Below are positions 1 to 13,200 of a DNA stretch of 64,000 nt, piece by piece. Made by a program: the position numbers and the translations under genes. The notes below the pieces were generated by a model. It did no database searches and had not been told where the DNA came from. It worked only from the letters and a program-made list of their open reading frames with translations. Every line of letters starts with the position of its first letter. The stretch's first letter is position 1. Origin of the DNA: Hysterium pulicare CBS 123377 (taxonomy: Eukaryota; Ascomycota; Dothideomycetes; Hysteriales; Hysteriaceae); assembly GCA_000467715.1 (NCBI GenBank), contig AJFK01000305.1:124001-188000 (forward strand), in the 5' to 3' direction.

Positions 1-2321
1 GCGGCTCCAAGGAAGCTAAATGAAGATGGCGCTTGTGTAGTAGGCGCAGCTTGTAGCTTTGAAGGTTGGTTGAAATGAGACTGCAATGATTCGTTCGCCG
101 GCTGACTCGGTGCTGTAGGAAAACCACTAGGGCTCGAAAAAGCATTCGTCGTGCCCGATATCGAGAACGGCTGTGATGTAGCCGGTTGATTGAATACTGA
201 TGGAGTGTTCGTGCCCGAGAACGGAGACGTAGACTGCAGCGTTGTGAATGCACTGTTAGAAGCACCTGACGTAGCTGGCAAAGGCGCTAGGAACGGATTT
301 GGCTTCTGCGCCATGGACGACGGTCCAGTTGGAATAGAGAAGGGTGACTTCGGAACCGTCCCATTAGGCTGTTGGTCTGTGACCAATCCAGAAGGCTGGA
401 AAGGATTAGCAAAGGGGCTAAGGCCTGGCGTTGTAGACTGTGAAGACGGAAATTTGGTGCCAGGACGTTTGGCTTCATCTTCGTCATCTGAATTTCCAGT
501 GATAAATAGTGTCTTCCCGTCGTTAATGTCTTCATCATCACCTATATCCTCCATTAGCCCATTCGTCTCGATTAGGTTGGCTTTTCGGGCATTGATTATT
601 GACAAACCCCGAAGAATGGCTGATAGCATCCGGCCATGACGCTTGAACTCCACGTTTTTATACGAATGTATTTGCGACGGAAACCTCGAAGACGGTTCGG
701 GGAGATCTGTTCCTCGTACGGATGTAAGGTCCAGGAATGGCTCTCCATCGGCTGCTCGTTCATCAATTACGAATCCATAACTTTCGCAGTATTTGGCCAC
801 TTGATCTTGAGTGTCAAAACCTAGAACATCCTCTAATTCGGTAAGGGTCCAATCCTCGGTACGTGTGCCGCCTCCTTGCCGGAAAGATCTGTATATGGCC
901 TTAATGATCGACTTTCGAATATTGTTGAAGGATACCTCCGCGGCACAAGCCAACAGATATGACGTTTCGTGTGAGCGGACTAGTCCCCAAAAGCGTTCCC
1001 AATTTTCCCTCGCAAGAGATAGTTTGAGAGGAGGGTTAAGGGGACCCATTTTCAGTGCTTGTACTCCGGATTGGTAGATTTTCGCAGCTGCCTGGAATTT
1101 CGAGCTTTTTTGAATGTGTGGTGGAAATCTATGTGTGGTATCCTCAATTCTTGCGTGCTGCGTAGAAAGACTGATTAATAGCTGATATGCTCGAATTTCT
1201 GGTTCGTTTGGAGAAGAAAATTTGGATCCGTGGAAGCGATAGTAGTCGCACAGAGACAAAAGAGTCTTATCCATCTGTTCGAAGTCCTGTCTGTGGTCAT
1301 AGTCGGCAGGCACGTCGCCGCCAGGCTGGGCCATCTGATGCATGGAGAGAAGATGCCAGCGGACAATACGCTCAAAGCAATCCATCGCAACCTGGACATC
1401 CTCGGGCTTGAAAACCTGCTGGATGGAGAAGTCATTTCGGACAGCCCGTGTCCTATCCCAAACAAAGTTTACTACAGAGCTGAATTGTGATTCCTCTACT
1501 AAAGGGCCAAACATGTAATCCAGCGTTTTCTGGAGGTGTCAGAGCGAGAAGGACGAAGGAAGTGGAGGTGAAACGAACCTGTAGAACGAGAGGCGGTCGA
1601 AGGTCGGAAGGAATTTGTTCATCGACACCGGCGGCGGATCGTCGAAATTTCTTGATCATGCGGCTCTCGTCTGGGACCCTGTTCGCGCGACCAAGGTGTA
1701 GTGTCTCCGGATCCTAGGCCCAAGTCAACCACTCTATCCAATTATAGTATAGCTTGTATCTACGCACGCATTCGGGCATCAAAACGTCGTTCTGAATCAT
1801 TCGTTGGACCCTCTCAAACTCCGGACACATGTCTTGACATTCCCCAACTAGTGTGATTGCATCAGACAGATGGATCGGTTTGGTCGGGTCTTGCATTTTC
1901 CCATTGGCAATAGCATCGCGCCGGTCTTGATTTCGCTTTTTCTTGAGCTGGACGCAAAGTAAAGATCGAGTCAACAAAGGTATTCGAATAGATCGAGACG
2001 GTGGAGACGTACGAATTCATATCGGTCCTGAAGACTCCCGTTTCCTTTCGCTTTCAAACTAGGATTTGGAGCCTGAACTGGGCTTGCTGGTCGCTCATCG
2101 CTCGAGCGCCTCGGTCGGTTGGTATTGTTCTGCGCATTATATCCTCGTCCGCGAGGTCCACTCCTCGGGTTCCTAGCTGCCGGAGGTGCGTAGTTGCCAT
2201 TGCTATGTGGACCGCCTCGAGGCTTGCGGTTGTCTTGACGTCCTGATCGCTCATCATCGCTCTGCGCATTGCGCTGCTGGAAACCACCGCGATTTCTACC
2301 TCCACGACGCGCTGACGACAT
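1..2321 (-). CDS. SAC3: SAC3/GANP-family nuclear mRNA export factor (3' end beyond left edge)
   Basis: Scaffold of the TREX-2 complex, which links transcribed genes and mRNA export factors to the nuclear pore. The first exon (2013-2321) encodes a basic Arg/Gly/Asn-rich leader starting MSSARRGGRNRGG. Exon 2 carries the family signature GECQDMCPEFERVQRM, and exon 3 continues with SRMIKKFRRSAAGVDEQIPS. Three introns are clear from GT..AG ends and matching phase: 1948-2012, 1714-1767 and 1530-1578. The later coding sequence (about 1529 down to 1000) reads as the helical SAC3/GANP region, with stretches such as RIVRWHLLSMHQMAQ and ARENWERFWGLV. The last ~700 bases encode a low-complexity tail rich in Ser, Pro, Asn and Phe. 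The frame stays open at base 1, so the C terminus is missing. Sure of the family; less sure it is the main SAC3 rather than a paralogue. Confidence 0.88.
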
Positions 2322-3513
2322 TGTCGCAGCCAGTTGTTTGCCAGAAGCTGATCATGCGTGGTGGATGGATTCGCCAGCAACCTAAGTATAGAAGAGAGTT
2401 GTAAGTGAACTTCTAGCAGAAGTTGGACGTGAATGCCGCGAGAGAGAGTCGGGTTGTTGTTCTTTGTTCACCGAAACCAAACCGAACAGTGAGGTCCAAC
2501 AAGAACAATTAGCGACGCACGGACGCTAGTCTTGGACCACGTGATATACGCCAAGCCTGCGCTCCCTGCTCCGCATCACATCACGACTGTTCCCACAGAG
2601 TACGTCTCTTAACAATGTCACAATCACATACATCGTGTTTCGAAAATGATTGAACCAAATATTGAGCCGAAATATATTGAAGCACTCCCGACCATTACTT
2701 CCCACCGCTACTCCACTACCGCCTTACTGAACGGCGATTCCACTCTTCTCCGTTCCCCATCCACCCACGACTGCCTCCCTTCTGAGGTATGTGCATTATT
2801 TGCCAAGGCCACTTTATACATCCTTAAGTATTCCTCCGAATTTGCATCTCCATCAAGGGAAATGGAATGTCCGAAACGAAAATGAAACGCAAGTAGAGCA
2901 CGCTTTAGCCTGCTTCGTACGCATGTCTAGACAACCCCGTATGGCATGCCCATACATCCCATTTTTTTTTAGTATCCGCTCCCATAGCATTGCGGTCATC
3001 ACACCCAGAAAGGCATATGCAATGCATACTCGGTCGATATTCCAACGCGTTTCCTTGACTAGCCTGCGTTTGGTGGTGCCCAACTGATATGTACCCCAAG
3101 GAGCCCGCTGCACGTGTCCTCGACGGCACTCTCATCCGCGTTTTGTAAGGAAAAATAGGAAAGCAAAAAGAAATGGCGAAAACCAAAATCTTAGTCGTAG
3201 CAGAAGTGACGGTCGTGGTCCAAGCAGCTATCGCACTGACGGTTGAGCGAGCAACGCGATTATCAACATAGAACAGTTGTACAACGGAGGAGGGTATTTC
3301 GAAAATCGTCCTTTCAAGCATGAGTATCGTGTCGGGTCATGGTACAATCATACGTCAAGGAAATTCGTGAATCGTATTGGAAAGGTGAACGCCGCCGAAT
3401 AAAAGAAAAGTTGAGACCGAGAACAGTTATTGGACTCGAACAAGGCTTGGTGACAAGCACCCACTCTACACCCACAAATACCAATGCAAGATAACGGGCG
3501 GTAAAATGATTAT
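2322..3513. other. Intergenic region, no gene recognised
   Basis: About 1.2 kb between the SAC3 start and the stop of the DUF2841 gene. Both neighbours are on the minus strand, so this holds the SAC3 promoter and the 3' flank of the next gene. A CACGTG core lies near 2539. The short open frames on both strands show no recognisable protein features and overlap each other. Confidence 0.5.
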
Positions 3514-5758
3514 TTAGTAATGTTGATTTGGATCTCGGTAGGGCAGACCAGTGGTTTCAGGCGTCATGGGAAACGCAGGTCCAGGAAAGGATGAAGTAGA
3601 TGCTATTTCGAGTGCACCCGAGCATGCAGTCCAATCGTTGAATACTGTCGGCATCGCCTGAGCTCGATATCGGTCCTCGTTAGTAGCTAGATGCCGGGGT
3701 ACGTGTCGAGGAGAATTTTCAAACAGAGACCCATTACCCTTTGCGTCATAAGCGTAAAGCGGGGCTAATGAGGTTGTTTGGGATGAGTTGACGAATGAGC
3801 GTGGGTTCATCTGATTACGTTGTTGATCAGACAGATGGTAGTCGTAGCCAGTTTCTGTTATGCTCATCTCAGCATTCAGACGCTTTGAGTCGCCACCGAA
3901 TGCGCGGTCAGTGAACGTTTCCATCATCCCACTTTGCTGAGAAAGCCCTGGGAAAGGCGGCTGATAACAATTCCCTTCCCGGTGAATCAACATTTGTCTC
4001 TCCGAGGAAGAGGCATGAAGGCTGTATCGAGGCGCCTGCGAGGAATCTTGGAATGTTCTCATTTGGTTCAGGCTATACTGCGGTGAATACGAGGCATTTG
4101 GCACAAAGTCTAGGTTGTGTATAGAAAGGTCAAGGGTTTGAGAGACCGGCTCGGGAGGGTTCTGAGAGGGTGCAGGAGATTGCGAAATGCTAGAGGCTGT
4201 ACCCGTATTCGATCGTTGCTGGTGTACTTTTTTCGCCCGCTTTTGTCCTACACGAGCGCGTGGAGGTCTGGGCGTCCTCGGCAAAGCAGGTATAACATAG
4301 GCAGCAGATCCATCTGAAATCATTCAATCAGTCTATCTTGGAACTCCATAGATTTGTCCAGGTGGGAAGGATGTACCTAATCCCTCATATAGGAAATCCT
4401 CATATTGTTGAGCCAATTGATAGATAAAGGTCACAATGCGTTTTCGCCGGTCTTCCTGCGTGCGAGCAAAGCTATCGTTCTTACTCCCAATGTACAAGTT
4501 ACAGGTCTGGGCCTTTTCCTTGAGTAATTGGACGTATCCTTCACCAGTTCTACCAGAGTCAAGCAGGACATTGATCACCACGAGCATTCGGCCTGTCGTC
4601 ATTAGAAAGGATTACTTGGTGCACTGAGAAGCATTTCGTACCGTGCGATTTCAGATGATCTGGCTCTGTGTGAATTATGTCCTCAGGCCACCAGGAAGGT
4701 AAAACTGTATCGGACCCTTTCCTGTTTTTCCCATTCTTGGACTTGTAGGGAAAACGACTCTGCTTGGCTGGCTCGCAAACTTTGATCCATACCTTGGCCA
4801 GTTCTTTCACAACCGTTTGGTTCAATTCATTCAAAAGCGAGTACAGGACCTTCCTGAGGGATGGCAGGTCATCAATGCGCCCTTGAAATGCCTTCTTATC
4901 GATACCCACCAAAAGCCTGACCTCGGTTGAGTGGTCGTCATCGTCATCCTCGTCCAGATCTGAGTCTTCATCGGCGCAGAAAGATCTCTTCAGAGAGAAT
5001 GCATCCAGGTCAGTCTTCGGACTACTTCTAGGGCCGGTTTTAGTCTTTGGCTTCGGGTCAGAATGGGATTGTGGCTGAGCGAAAGGAGGCACGGCATGGG
5101 TAGGGATAAGTCTCGACGCATGGTCATCATTGTCCGACATGTCCATCACATCATCATCCTCAGTAGAAGGTAGTTGATCTCGTGCGACTACAGGCGTGTG
5201 AGCATGGCTTCCTCGCGAACAACAACTTGAAAAACGCACCATCGTGTAGACATGGCTCTGGAACGCCCTGGCGACTGCTTGCAGTGGCGGGTCCCTCAAG
5301 GCGAGCCCGGGCAGTCTTGTCGAGTCGGTGGGGCTTGGGACGCGAAGTATTCGGGAAAGCATAATAGCTGGTTCGGCCGTTTTTATGAACTACCTTGACC
5401 TCAAAGGCACGTGCTGGATTGTCGCTCTCCTTCAGAAGGGTATGGAAGGCTGCGACGGCGCGAGCAAAGGCCTTCAGCGGGTTAGCCACAACACCCGCTC
5501 TAGTGTGGGGATTGACACCGGGAAGGGCAGGGCTAGAGCATGGCGGGGGGCGGGAACTAGGGACTAGGCAGAAGAAAGCGGGGCCAAAGAACAACTCACC
5601 GATGATGACTGCGGCCCCGTCGTCGAGCTCGACTTGGCCCGCCCGTTCTTGAAATTCGATCTTGGACTGCCCGACGCATCGCTGTCGCGTCGACGACACT
5701 CGCCGTCGCTGCCCTGGCCTTTTGCATTTGCTTCGGGAGTGCAAAGACGAACGACCAT
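3514..5758 (-). CDS. DUF2841 family protein
   Basis: Fungal-specific family of unknown molecular role; some Aspergillus members lie in subtelomeric clusters. Five exons can be joined in phase: 5600-5758, 5240-5471, then from 5187 to about 4643, about 4600 down to the Gly-Leu codons near 4376, and about 4315 down to the stop at 3514. Predicted length is about 650 residues. Exon 2 holds a well-preserved block containing FEVKVVHKNGRTSYYAFPN. Exon 3 carries an acidic run (DEDSDLDEDDDDDH), then a basic patch and the family-like stretch LPSWWPEDIIHTEPDHLKSH. Exon 4 continues RMLVVINVLLDSGRTGEGY. The last exon is Ser/Gln/Pro-rich and looks disordered. The start is the weakest part: ATG at 5758 gives a phase-matched exon, but another frame in the same exon (KIEFQERAGQVELDDGAAV) looks more protein-like and could be the true N terminus with an unseen upstream exon. 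Confidence 0.72.
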
Positions 5759-7943
5759 GGCGGACACAGACGATGGGCTTGATGCACCCTGGTCCCCGCA
5801 CGCCGTGTTCTTGTCGGGCCCGTGAGGCCTTCTCGCGTAGGCAGTAGTAGTGCGCCGTGTGGGCTAAACGATGGCGTCTTGGGCGATGGAAAGCATGGAG
5901 CACCAGCTCGAAACAGATGGATCGTTGCCAGCACCTGCTTCCTATTAGTCCGTCAGTATTGCTCTGGCCGTCTCCCTCCCAAAGCGAAGAAAAAACACTC
6001 AATGGAAGAAGGTGATTGGAAAGATAAAGGAGCGGAGAACGCTGCCACGCTGCGTAAGACCAAGCGTCATATTGCTTCGGTGAGTGCGGAGCTCGTAGTG
6101 CGGCTGGCTTACCTTTCTCTCGAGAAAGGGTGGCTCCAGAGAAGGAGACAATTCTCCGGTGGTGTCGAAGAAGGATTGCAAGAGCCCTCAAGTAAGCACA
6201 GCCGCAGAGATCCCAAGAGACCCTTAACCGGCTGCCGAGTCGGGTGGTGATGGCCAAATGATGGATCACTACACGATTGGTTCGTGGGGAAGCGAACTGC
6301 TGTCGTGGGTGGTCCGCGGAGAGGGATGATGGAGGGCAAATTAATGTGCAATGACAAGGCAGAACTGGAGAGAAGAGATAAGCGCCCGCGGCTATTTAGA
6401 TGGAAGCCGATGTCAGGTCCAAAGGAAAGCCTGGTAAGAAGTCGTTTTCAAGGAAGATCAATTGGCACGGTGCTGCTTAAGAAGAGGTTGTTATAACAGC
6501 GTTGACAAGGCCCCCTGGCAGCTACCCACAACGTTGAATACCTGACAACAAGGCTGGAAAATGTGATACAATGCCTACACCACGACACCGCTCGCCAGAC
6601 CTGTCAGCTTGCGTCCGCCTTACCATGGATCGGAGAGGGTGGAGATGAATATCTACACTCTGGCCGCCGAGCATGCTAAAAGTGAGTAAAACATTCCAGG
6701 GTGGTGATTGGGGTGGAGTGCAAGCGGCCTCACTATCATGGGTCGGATGCGCTGAATGCTTCCCCGCGTGCCGCAAAAAGCCAGGGAAAACAAATCTCTT
6801 GGAGTGCCGCATGTTAGGTATGGCGTGCAGTGGAAAATTCGTTTCCAATCTGTGCGCCATGACACCATTTGAGCATGTCTCGATCGACAACCAGCTCTTC
6901 CGCTTGGTCGGGATGCCTGCTAGTCCTGCGCGCCCAGCCGTCACAACGGGGGATGCATCGAAGCGCTTCCATGCTTGTGTAACCGTTGTTTGTACAGGCA
7001 GCCAGCCATATGAATCCATGGATTCGACAGGCCCCGCTAGCATTTGACATACAGGGGAAAACCCGGCGCGACGCTCCCCGACCGCCAGAGAGCAGTTGAA
7101 CTCATGCAAGCCTCGAGTCTCAGCAAATCCTTCCTCGAACTGTATTTCGGATGCCCACATGTTCTGAGACATCAGAGTTTGGATAATGATAGTGGCCGCC
7201 GATGTTCGTGTGCTGCCGCAATCCTATAGCGATCGGGCTTGCTATGTGGTAGTTTGTCCCGTCTCCGTTGCTTCGACTGATAGAGACAGATGCATCCAGC
7301 ACATCCACAGCCTTTGAGGCGCCACCAGAGACCCACGCGGTGGGTTGTACCTGGGTCACGGGGAGTGAAACGGTGCTTGTACTCCTTTTACTTACCAGGT
7401 CTTCCCAGCTTCTTTGCCTGCAATCTCGAAATAGTCCGCCGCGACTGCCGAGTACTCCTACTATCACAGCTCCCCCTTCGAGACCAGGCGAGACTACGCT
7501 GTCCATAAGTAAATGTTGCCACATATGCAACTAGCCAAAAAGCAACTGGCTGTCGAAGACTTGGGGTAAGGTCAAATCAAGCAAACGAAGCGAGTCAGCA
7601 ATGAGTGAATGTAGGTCAAGGAATGACTTGAACCAGAATTAAATCCATAGGGGGAAGTTGGGCTTATGTAGTGATATATACTTCATCTAGCCCATCACAC
7701 AAACGGGGTATCCAAGCCAAACATTGCTATTTTGAGGGCGAATCTACCAGCCGTTTTCTGCATTCTCGGCGAACGTGGCACATAAGAGAAATCTTGATTC
7801 CCTTACAAAAGAGTCTGAGTTCTGGCACTTCTCATTCATTGCATCACTTCTTTCGGGAATACGATTAGTGCCCGGACTTGCCTTTGGCCTGGCCACAAGA
7901 CCACGCAGGGAAACGTTCACCCGTGACACCCTCCGCTATCGCA
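5759..7943. other. Long non-coding region upstream of the DUF2841 gene
   Basis: Nearly 2.2 kb separates the DUF2841 start from the stop of the ABC transporter; both genes are on the minus strand. Open frames of up to about 215 codons exist on the minus strand (6522-7172), and a 142-codon frame exists on the plus strand, but they overlap one another, lack splice-consistent extensions and show no recognisable motif. It could hold a long 5' leader and regulatory DNA for the DUF2841 gene, or an unannotated non-coding transcript. Confidence 0.4.
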
Positions 7944-10900
7944 TTACTGTTGTGTAACGTCAAGCGCATTAAGGAGGTTTGCTTCCTTGACTAGATCGTA
8001 GAAAACACCCTTACGACGGACTAGTTCGGCGGGTGTATCAAATTCGGCGACCGTACCGTGATCGAGCACTACGATTCTGTCGGAGTCCAAGATCGTATTG
8101 ATCCGGTGGGCAATAGTGATAATTGTCCGATTGCTGAATATGCTACTACGCAGCGTTGCTTGAAGCATGGCATCCGTCTCTACATCAACGGCAGCCTGCA
8201 GAAGTATTAGCTTGAGACCGAAGAGAGAAACTCGAAGGGAGCGGACCGTTGCTTCATCTAGAACCAATATATTGCTAGGTGCTAGGAGAGCACGCGCGAG
8301 CGAGACCAGTTGCCGTTGGCCTGAACTGAGGTTGGACCCTTCAACATGATTAGCAACGACGTCAGTCTGATCATTGAAACTCGGAGATACCCACCGCCTT
8401 CGTGAATGTGGGCCTCCAGCTTTCCCGGCATACTTGCAACATGGTCCTTTAATCGAGCATGCCCTGATAAACGGTCAGCTGCAGTCAAGTATCAATTTCC
8501 CAACATATATCCTACCTAACACACTCCACAGTTCCGTGTCATCGTGGACATGGCCAGGATCGAGATTGTCTCTTACTGTGCCTTCGAATAACGCAGCATC
8601 CTGAGGAATGATGGCTAATCGCCTTCGAAGATCAAGAAGACCGATTGTGCTTGTATTCAACTTGTCAATACTCAAGAAACCCTCTGCAGGTTCGATAATG
8701 CGGAAGAGCGCCATGGTGAGGGAACTCTTCCCCGCTCCCGTTCGCCCCACAACTCCGATTTTCTCATGCGCCTTGATGTCGAGATTGATATTCTTAAGGA
8801 CTAGATCTAGTCCGGGTCTATATCGAGTGCTGTAATTGTTGAATGAGAGAGCTCCCTGAGAAGGCCAGCTAATAGGAGGTCGGTTCTTGGAGATCACTTC
8901 AGGTGCTTCGCTTGGCAGCGCAGCATATTCTAGAACTCTCTCCACGGAAACTATGTTTGTTTCCACTTCGACCGTTTGACGTACGATCCAATTGAGACTT
9001 TGGGTGATCTGCAGGGCATATGACATGGCTAGACCCACCATGCCTGCCGACAAGCCACTTTTGCTTGCGACCGAGATTATGGCAAAGCTTGCAGATGCCA
9101 GAATGATGACGGAGCCAATGAGTTCTAGGCGGACCGCGAGCCATCTGTTTGCATTGACGGATGGGAAATAGGCTCGCAAGTTTGCATCTATTCGCCATTC
9201 GTTTTCCATTTCAAACCGCTTCTGCTGGGCATAAGCACGGATCGTGCTGATCCCGCTCAGCGACTCTTGGAAGTGTGCATAGATGGGACTTCGACTAATA
9301 CTATCGAGTCGCTTGAGCTCTCTGGACGTGCGGAGGTAGTATCTCTGGATGTACAAGTAAAGCGCTCCAAGAGGGACGATCAATGCTACGAAAATGGGAG
9401 TCGAAACGGAAATGACGACCAGGGTGAAGGCAGCTATGCATCAGTCAGTCGAACGAGTATAGTTCAATGTCGGTTACTATGCGGGCAGACCTCTGGCGGA
9501 ATTTACAAAGAGCATGTTAAACGTTCTCCTGTGCCATGTCAGAAAAGAGGCGCCGGCCAAGAAGCGGGTGGGGGTCCTTACGCGAGGACCTCGTCAACCC
9601 GGTATATGTCACTGCAGACACGTTAGTTAGCCAACGCCATGGCGACCAAAAACCCGGAATCTGGAAGGGGATCTGGACAGATTCTGCGACGCAAGATGGG
9701 TTGGGCAGAGTCGGAATTGCCGGGACGAGACACATACCTTGAGAATCGGTTGAGGATACGACCTGCAGGGGTTGTCTCGAAGAAGCTCATTGGAGAGCGG
9801 AAGATGGCAAAAGCCATCCTTTCGTGAAGCTTGCGTGAAGCCTGCAGCTTGCCTTAGCCACCACACCAAACCCCGGGGCTGCAGCGCTGTATTCCCACTT
9901 ACCTCGATCGAGCAGAAAATCCATAAGATTAACGTCTGAACCACGACAAGCGCCGCGGACCCAACGCCGAAGGCGAAGTATACGCCGATATATTTACCGA
10001 CATGGGGATTGCCCCCGTAACGACTATTCACCTCCGACCACTGCTTCAGCCAGACGCTGCCCCCTGTCCGATCATCAGCTCCTGTGGTGTCTCCAGAAAA
10101 TGTGACACGTCGAGTTCCATATTCAGCTTTGTTACGTACCAATCGATGCAGTTTGGGCCCCAACGAGCATCACCAGATAGATACCTACCGCTACAAGATT
10201 GCTGGTCCTGGCGTATTCCTTGTAGACATTCCACCTCACCTTGCCCCTCTCCGAAAACTCCTTGGTTTGTTTGCTCTTCAAGCCCGCACCCTCTTCGTCC
10301 AACACCTTGCCACGAGGCCCGCGGAAACTGGCAGCGCTTGCGCGACGGAGCGTCGTCATACTGGATTTACGGGCCGTACCGTTTCCAGGTCTAAGTGGTG
10401 CAAGCTGTGGGACATTTTCCTGCGCTGCTTCCGCTTCTGCTTGGCCCTGATCCTCTTCGGAATTAGGGCTCGTCCCGTAGATCGTCGTGTCCTCATCGCT
10501 GGCAATACTTTCTGAGGCTCGGCTATCATCCTCTTGATCCTCATTTTGGGAAGCTTTGATCAAATTGGCAATCTCTCCTTTCATTGCCATGAGTTGCTCA
10601 TACGTTCCCTTCTCTAGTATTTTGCAATCCCGAAGGAGTACTATCATATCTGCTTCCATTAACACAGGAATGGAGTTGGTCGCCAAGATCCTTGTTTTGT
10701 TAGCTAACAAGCCCTTTGGACCTAGTACATGATCGATCAAATGTCTGCCAACGTGCTGATCGACGGCTGACAAGCAATCGTCCAGCAAATAAATATCCGC
10801 ACGAGCATAGACAGCACGAGCGAGGGTGAGCCTCGCCTTCTGCCCACCCGACAATGAGATGCCTCTCTCGCCGACTTCAGTTTGATCTCCATCTGGAAGA

Positions 10901-13200
10901 GAGGCGAAATCATCTCGAAGAGCACAGGCATTTATCGTCTTGTCGTAGAACTGAGGATCCCAGCGGTGCCCGAACACAATATTTTCCCTGACAGAGGCAT
11001 TCATGATCCAGGCCGACTGTGGGACATAAGCAGTCGTTCCTCGTAAAACAACCTCACCCTTGATTTTCCAAAGATCACCTAGCATTGACTGTAGAAGCGA
11101 GGATTTCCCTGCCCCTACGCGGCCAACGATACAAGCCAAGTCACCTTTGTGAGCTGAGAAATTTATATCTTGAAGTACCCGTTGCTCCTCTGCCTTATTC
11201 CAAGTGAAGGTTGCATCTCGGATGCGAACGGACTCCTCGCCGATCTCATCTACGGACTCGCGCCGAAGCACAGCATCAGTCTGAAGTTCTTCGGCCAATA
11301 AATAACTTGTGATTCGACCCACTGCGACGCTAGCTTCAACGATAGAGGTGATGACCATTGGCAGCATTGCCAAGGGAAACGTGAGTAAATTGAACAGCGT
11401 GAGTGCGGGAAAGACGATTTCCGTCGTCAACGGTCGATGTTGCGTAAGAACAAAGATGCCGAAGGTCGAGCAAGAGACCAGGAAAGGAGTGGTTGACCAC
11501 GTAAAATTGGAAAATGCCTGCGTTGCGCCGATCTTGCGCAACGTCTTCAGCTCCTGCTCGTTACGAATATAGTTTAAGCGATTGATGAAAGCCGTTGTCC
11601 ATGCATATAATTTGATGGATTTCATATTGTTGAGAATCTCTGTCATGAGCCTCGTACGTGCATCCTTATTCTTCATCTGCACTTTCTGGAGCTGCTTCAT
11701 GAGGCGAGCGATCCATCCGTTAACTGGGATCATGATGATCATAGCGGCCACGCCTGCAAACATGCTGTAACCCAGCAGCTGGTATAATGACAGCATACAC
11801 AGGAGGATCTGAAAGGGCGCTGACCAAAGCTGTTGCCCATATTGGGTAAGATCTTGAAGTCGCTGTGTATCCACGGCCATGTAATTCACAATGTCTCCAG
11901 TAGATTTGGCGGCTCGTCCCTCGTTGGAGAGGCGCATGGATTTCGAGTATATCGAAGCAACCAATGAAGATTTTACACGCATGCCGGTTTCAAACGCACG
12001 TTGAAAGTACTGATGTAGACACGCAGTCTGGGAGACCGACACGGCGAACATTGCTAGCGCAATGGCAGCTCCACGAATGATTGGCTGAGGATTTTCGGAA
12101 CGGTATGAGTCCACAAATGAAATCAGGAGCCTTAGCAGTTGCGGCTGCACAAAGTTGAGAATGTCGCTGCAGGTCTTGATTACAGCGCCTCGAAAGTACG
12201 GGGCCCCAAACGCGTGGAACATTGCCAGCCACAAAGAGGGACGTTTCTTTTCCAACTCATGATCCCATGCCTCCCCAAACGAAGTCGAGGTAGCTTTTGT
12301 AGTATCCCGTTGCCGAAGATTCCATAAATCATCCTGGGTAAGGTAATCCTTGTAGCCGTGCCTCATCATTGGTGTCATCCAGCTGAATGTAAGGATGGAG
12401 AACACGGTCGCATATTCGTAAGGGCATTCGTCGTCGTCTCCCAAAGCATCGTACGCGCTCAGCCGCTTTGGGACGAGCCATTCCAGGACGAATTCAAGTC
12501 CGGCCAACCCTACACTGACGCAGAAAACAACAAAGTATGCGAGATGGCGCTGGTGCATCTGCTGCGATACCAGAGAACGAAGCTTAACGGCATATGCGAT
12601 GAGGAGAAAGAGCCAGTAAAAGAGTACGACTCCATTGGCGTTCCGCGCCCTTGAATGCTCGATATACTGGATGAAAAAGATTACGCATAGGGATAAAATC
12701 GTAAGTATCGTAGTCCAGAATCTGAAGTCTCCAGCCCAGTTGCCTTTGAAGTATTCGATTTGAAGTGCAGCCTTCAGAGCGTTGGTTATGATTAAGGCGC
12801 AAATGGTAGACTGAAAGATCACTAACTGTTAGCCCTGCTCATCTGCCGGGAACTCTACGGTGCGAAGTTTGAAAACAAAGGGATTCGATATGTATTGAAG
12901 CAGGAAACCTCTTACAAGCTTAGCATAAAAATGCCAGTCCTTCTTAACTGGCTGTGGGGTGCATTTCTTGTAGAGATACCACACAGCACCCGCGCCGGCA
13001 ACTATGCCTCCCACAGCAACAATGGTAACCCAGACATCGAGGAAGCAAGGTGTAAAGTCGTAGCGATGAGGGCTCAAAGGGCCCCAACCTTCAGGATTAC
13101 CGCATAGTGGCTGTTGACGTCGTTCAGAGACCGTGAGATAGCCGGGAGAGAAAGGCTCGAGCAGGGTCAGTGGGACTTGGGATCCAGCGGCACCGTGCAT
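7944..13200 (-). CDS. YCF1: Full-length ABCC (MRP/Ycf1-type) vacuolar ABC transporter
   Basis: ATP-driven pump of the multidrug-resistance-associated class; relatives move glutathione conjugates and metal-glutathione complexes into the vacuole. The layout is complete: an extra N-terminal membrane domain TMD0 (first ~200 residues), TMD1, NBD1, an acidic Ser-rich linker, TMD2 and NBD2. NBD1 has Walker [10 protein letters not shown] near residue 670, the signature [14 protein letters not shown] and Walker [14 protein letters not shown]2 has Walker [10 protein letters not shown], Walker B LVLDEAT and the H-loop stretch [11 protein letters not shown]. About nine short introns break the gene. The first runs from the Thr codon after FKLR to an acceptor just before Ser-Thr-Ile-Cys (about 12815-12862). 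Another separates LDEAT from [13 protein letters not shown]1 having DD where NBD2 has DE is normal for this subfamily, in which NBD1 hydrolyses ATP poorly. An in-frame upstream ATG at 13272 would add 24 residues. Ycf1 orthology rather than a close paralogue is inferred. Confidence 0.88.

Noticed and set aside
5822-6250. 142-codon plus-strand frame
   Set aside because: No recognisable motif and overlaps equally open frames on the other strand.
6522-7172. 216-codon minus-strand frame upstream of the DUF2841 gene
   Set aside because: Overlapped by good-length frames on the other strand, no domain, signal or splice-consistent neighbours; composition looks like chance.
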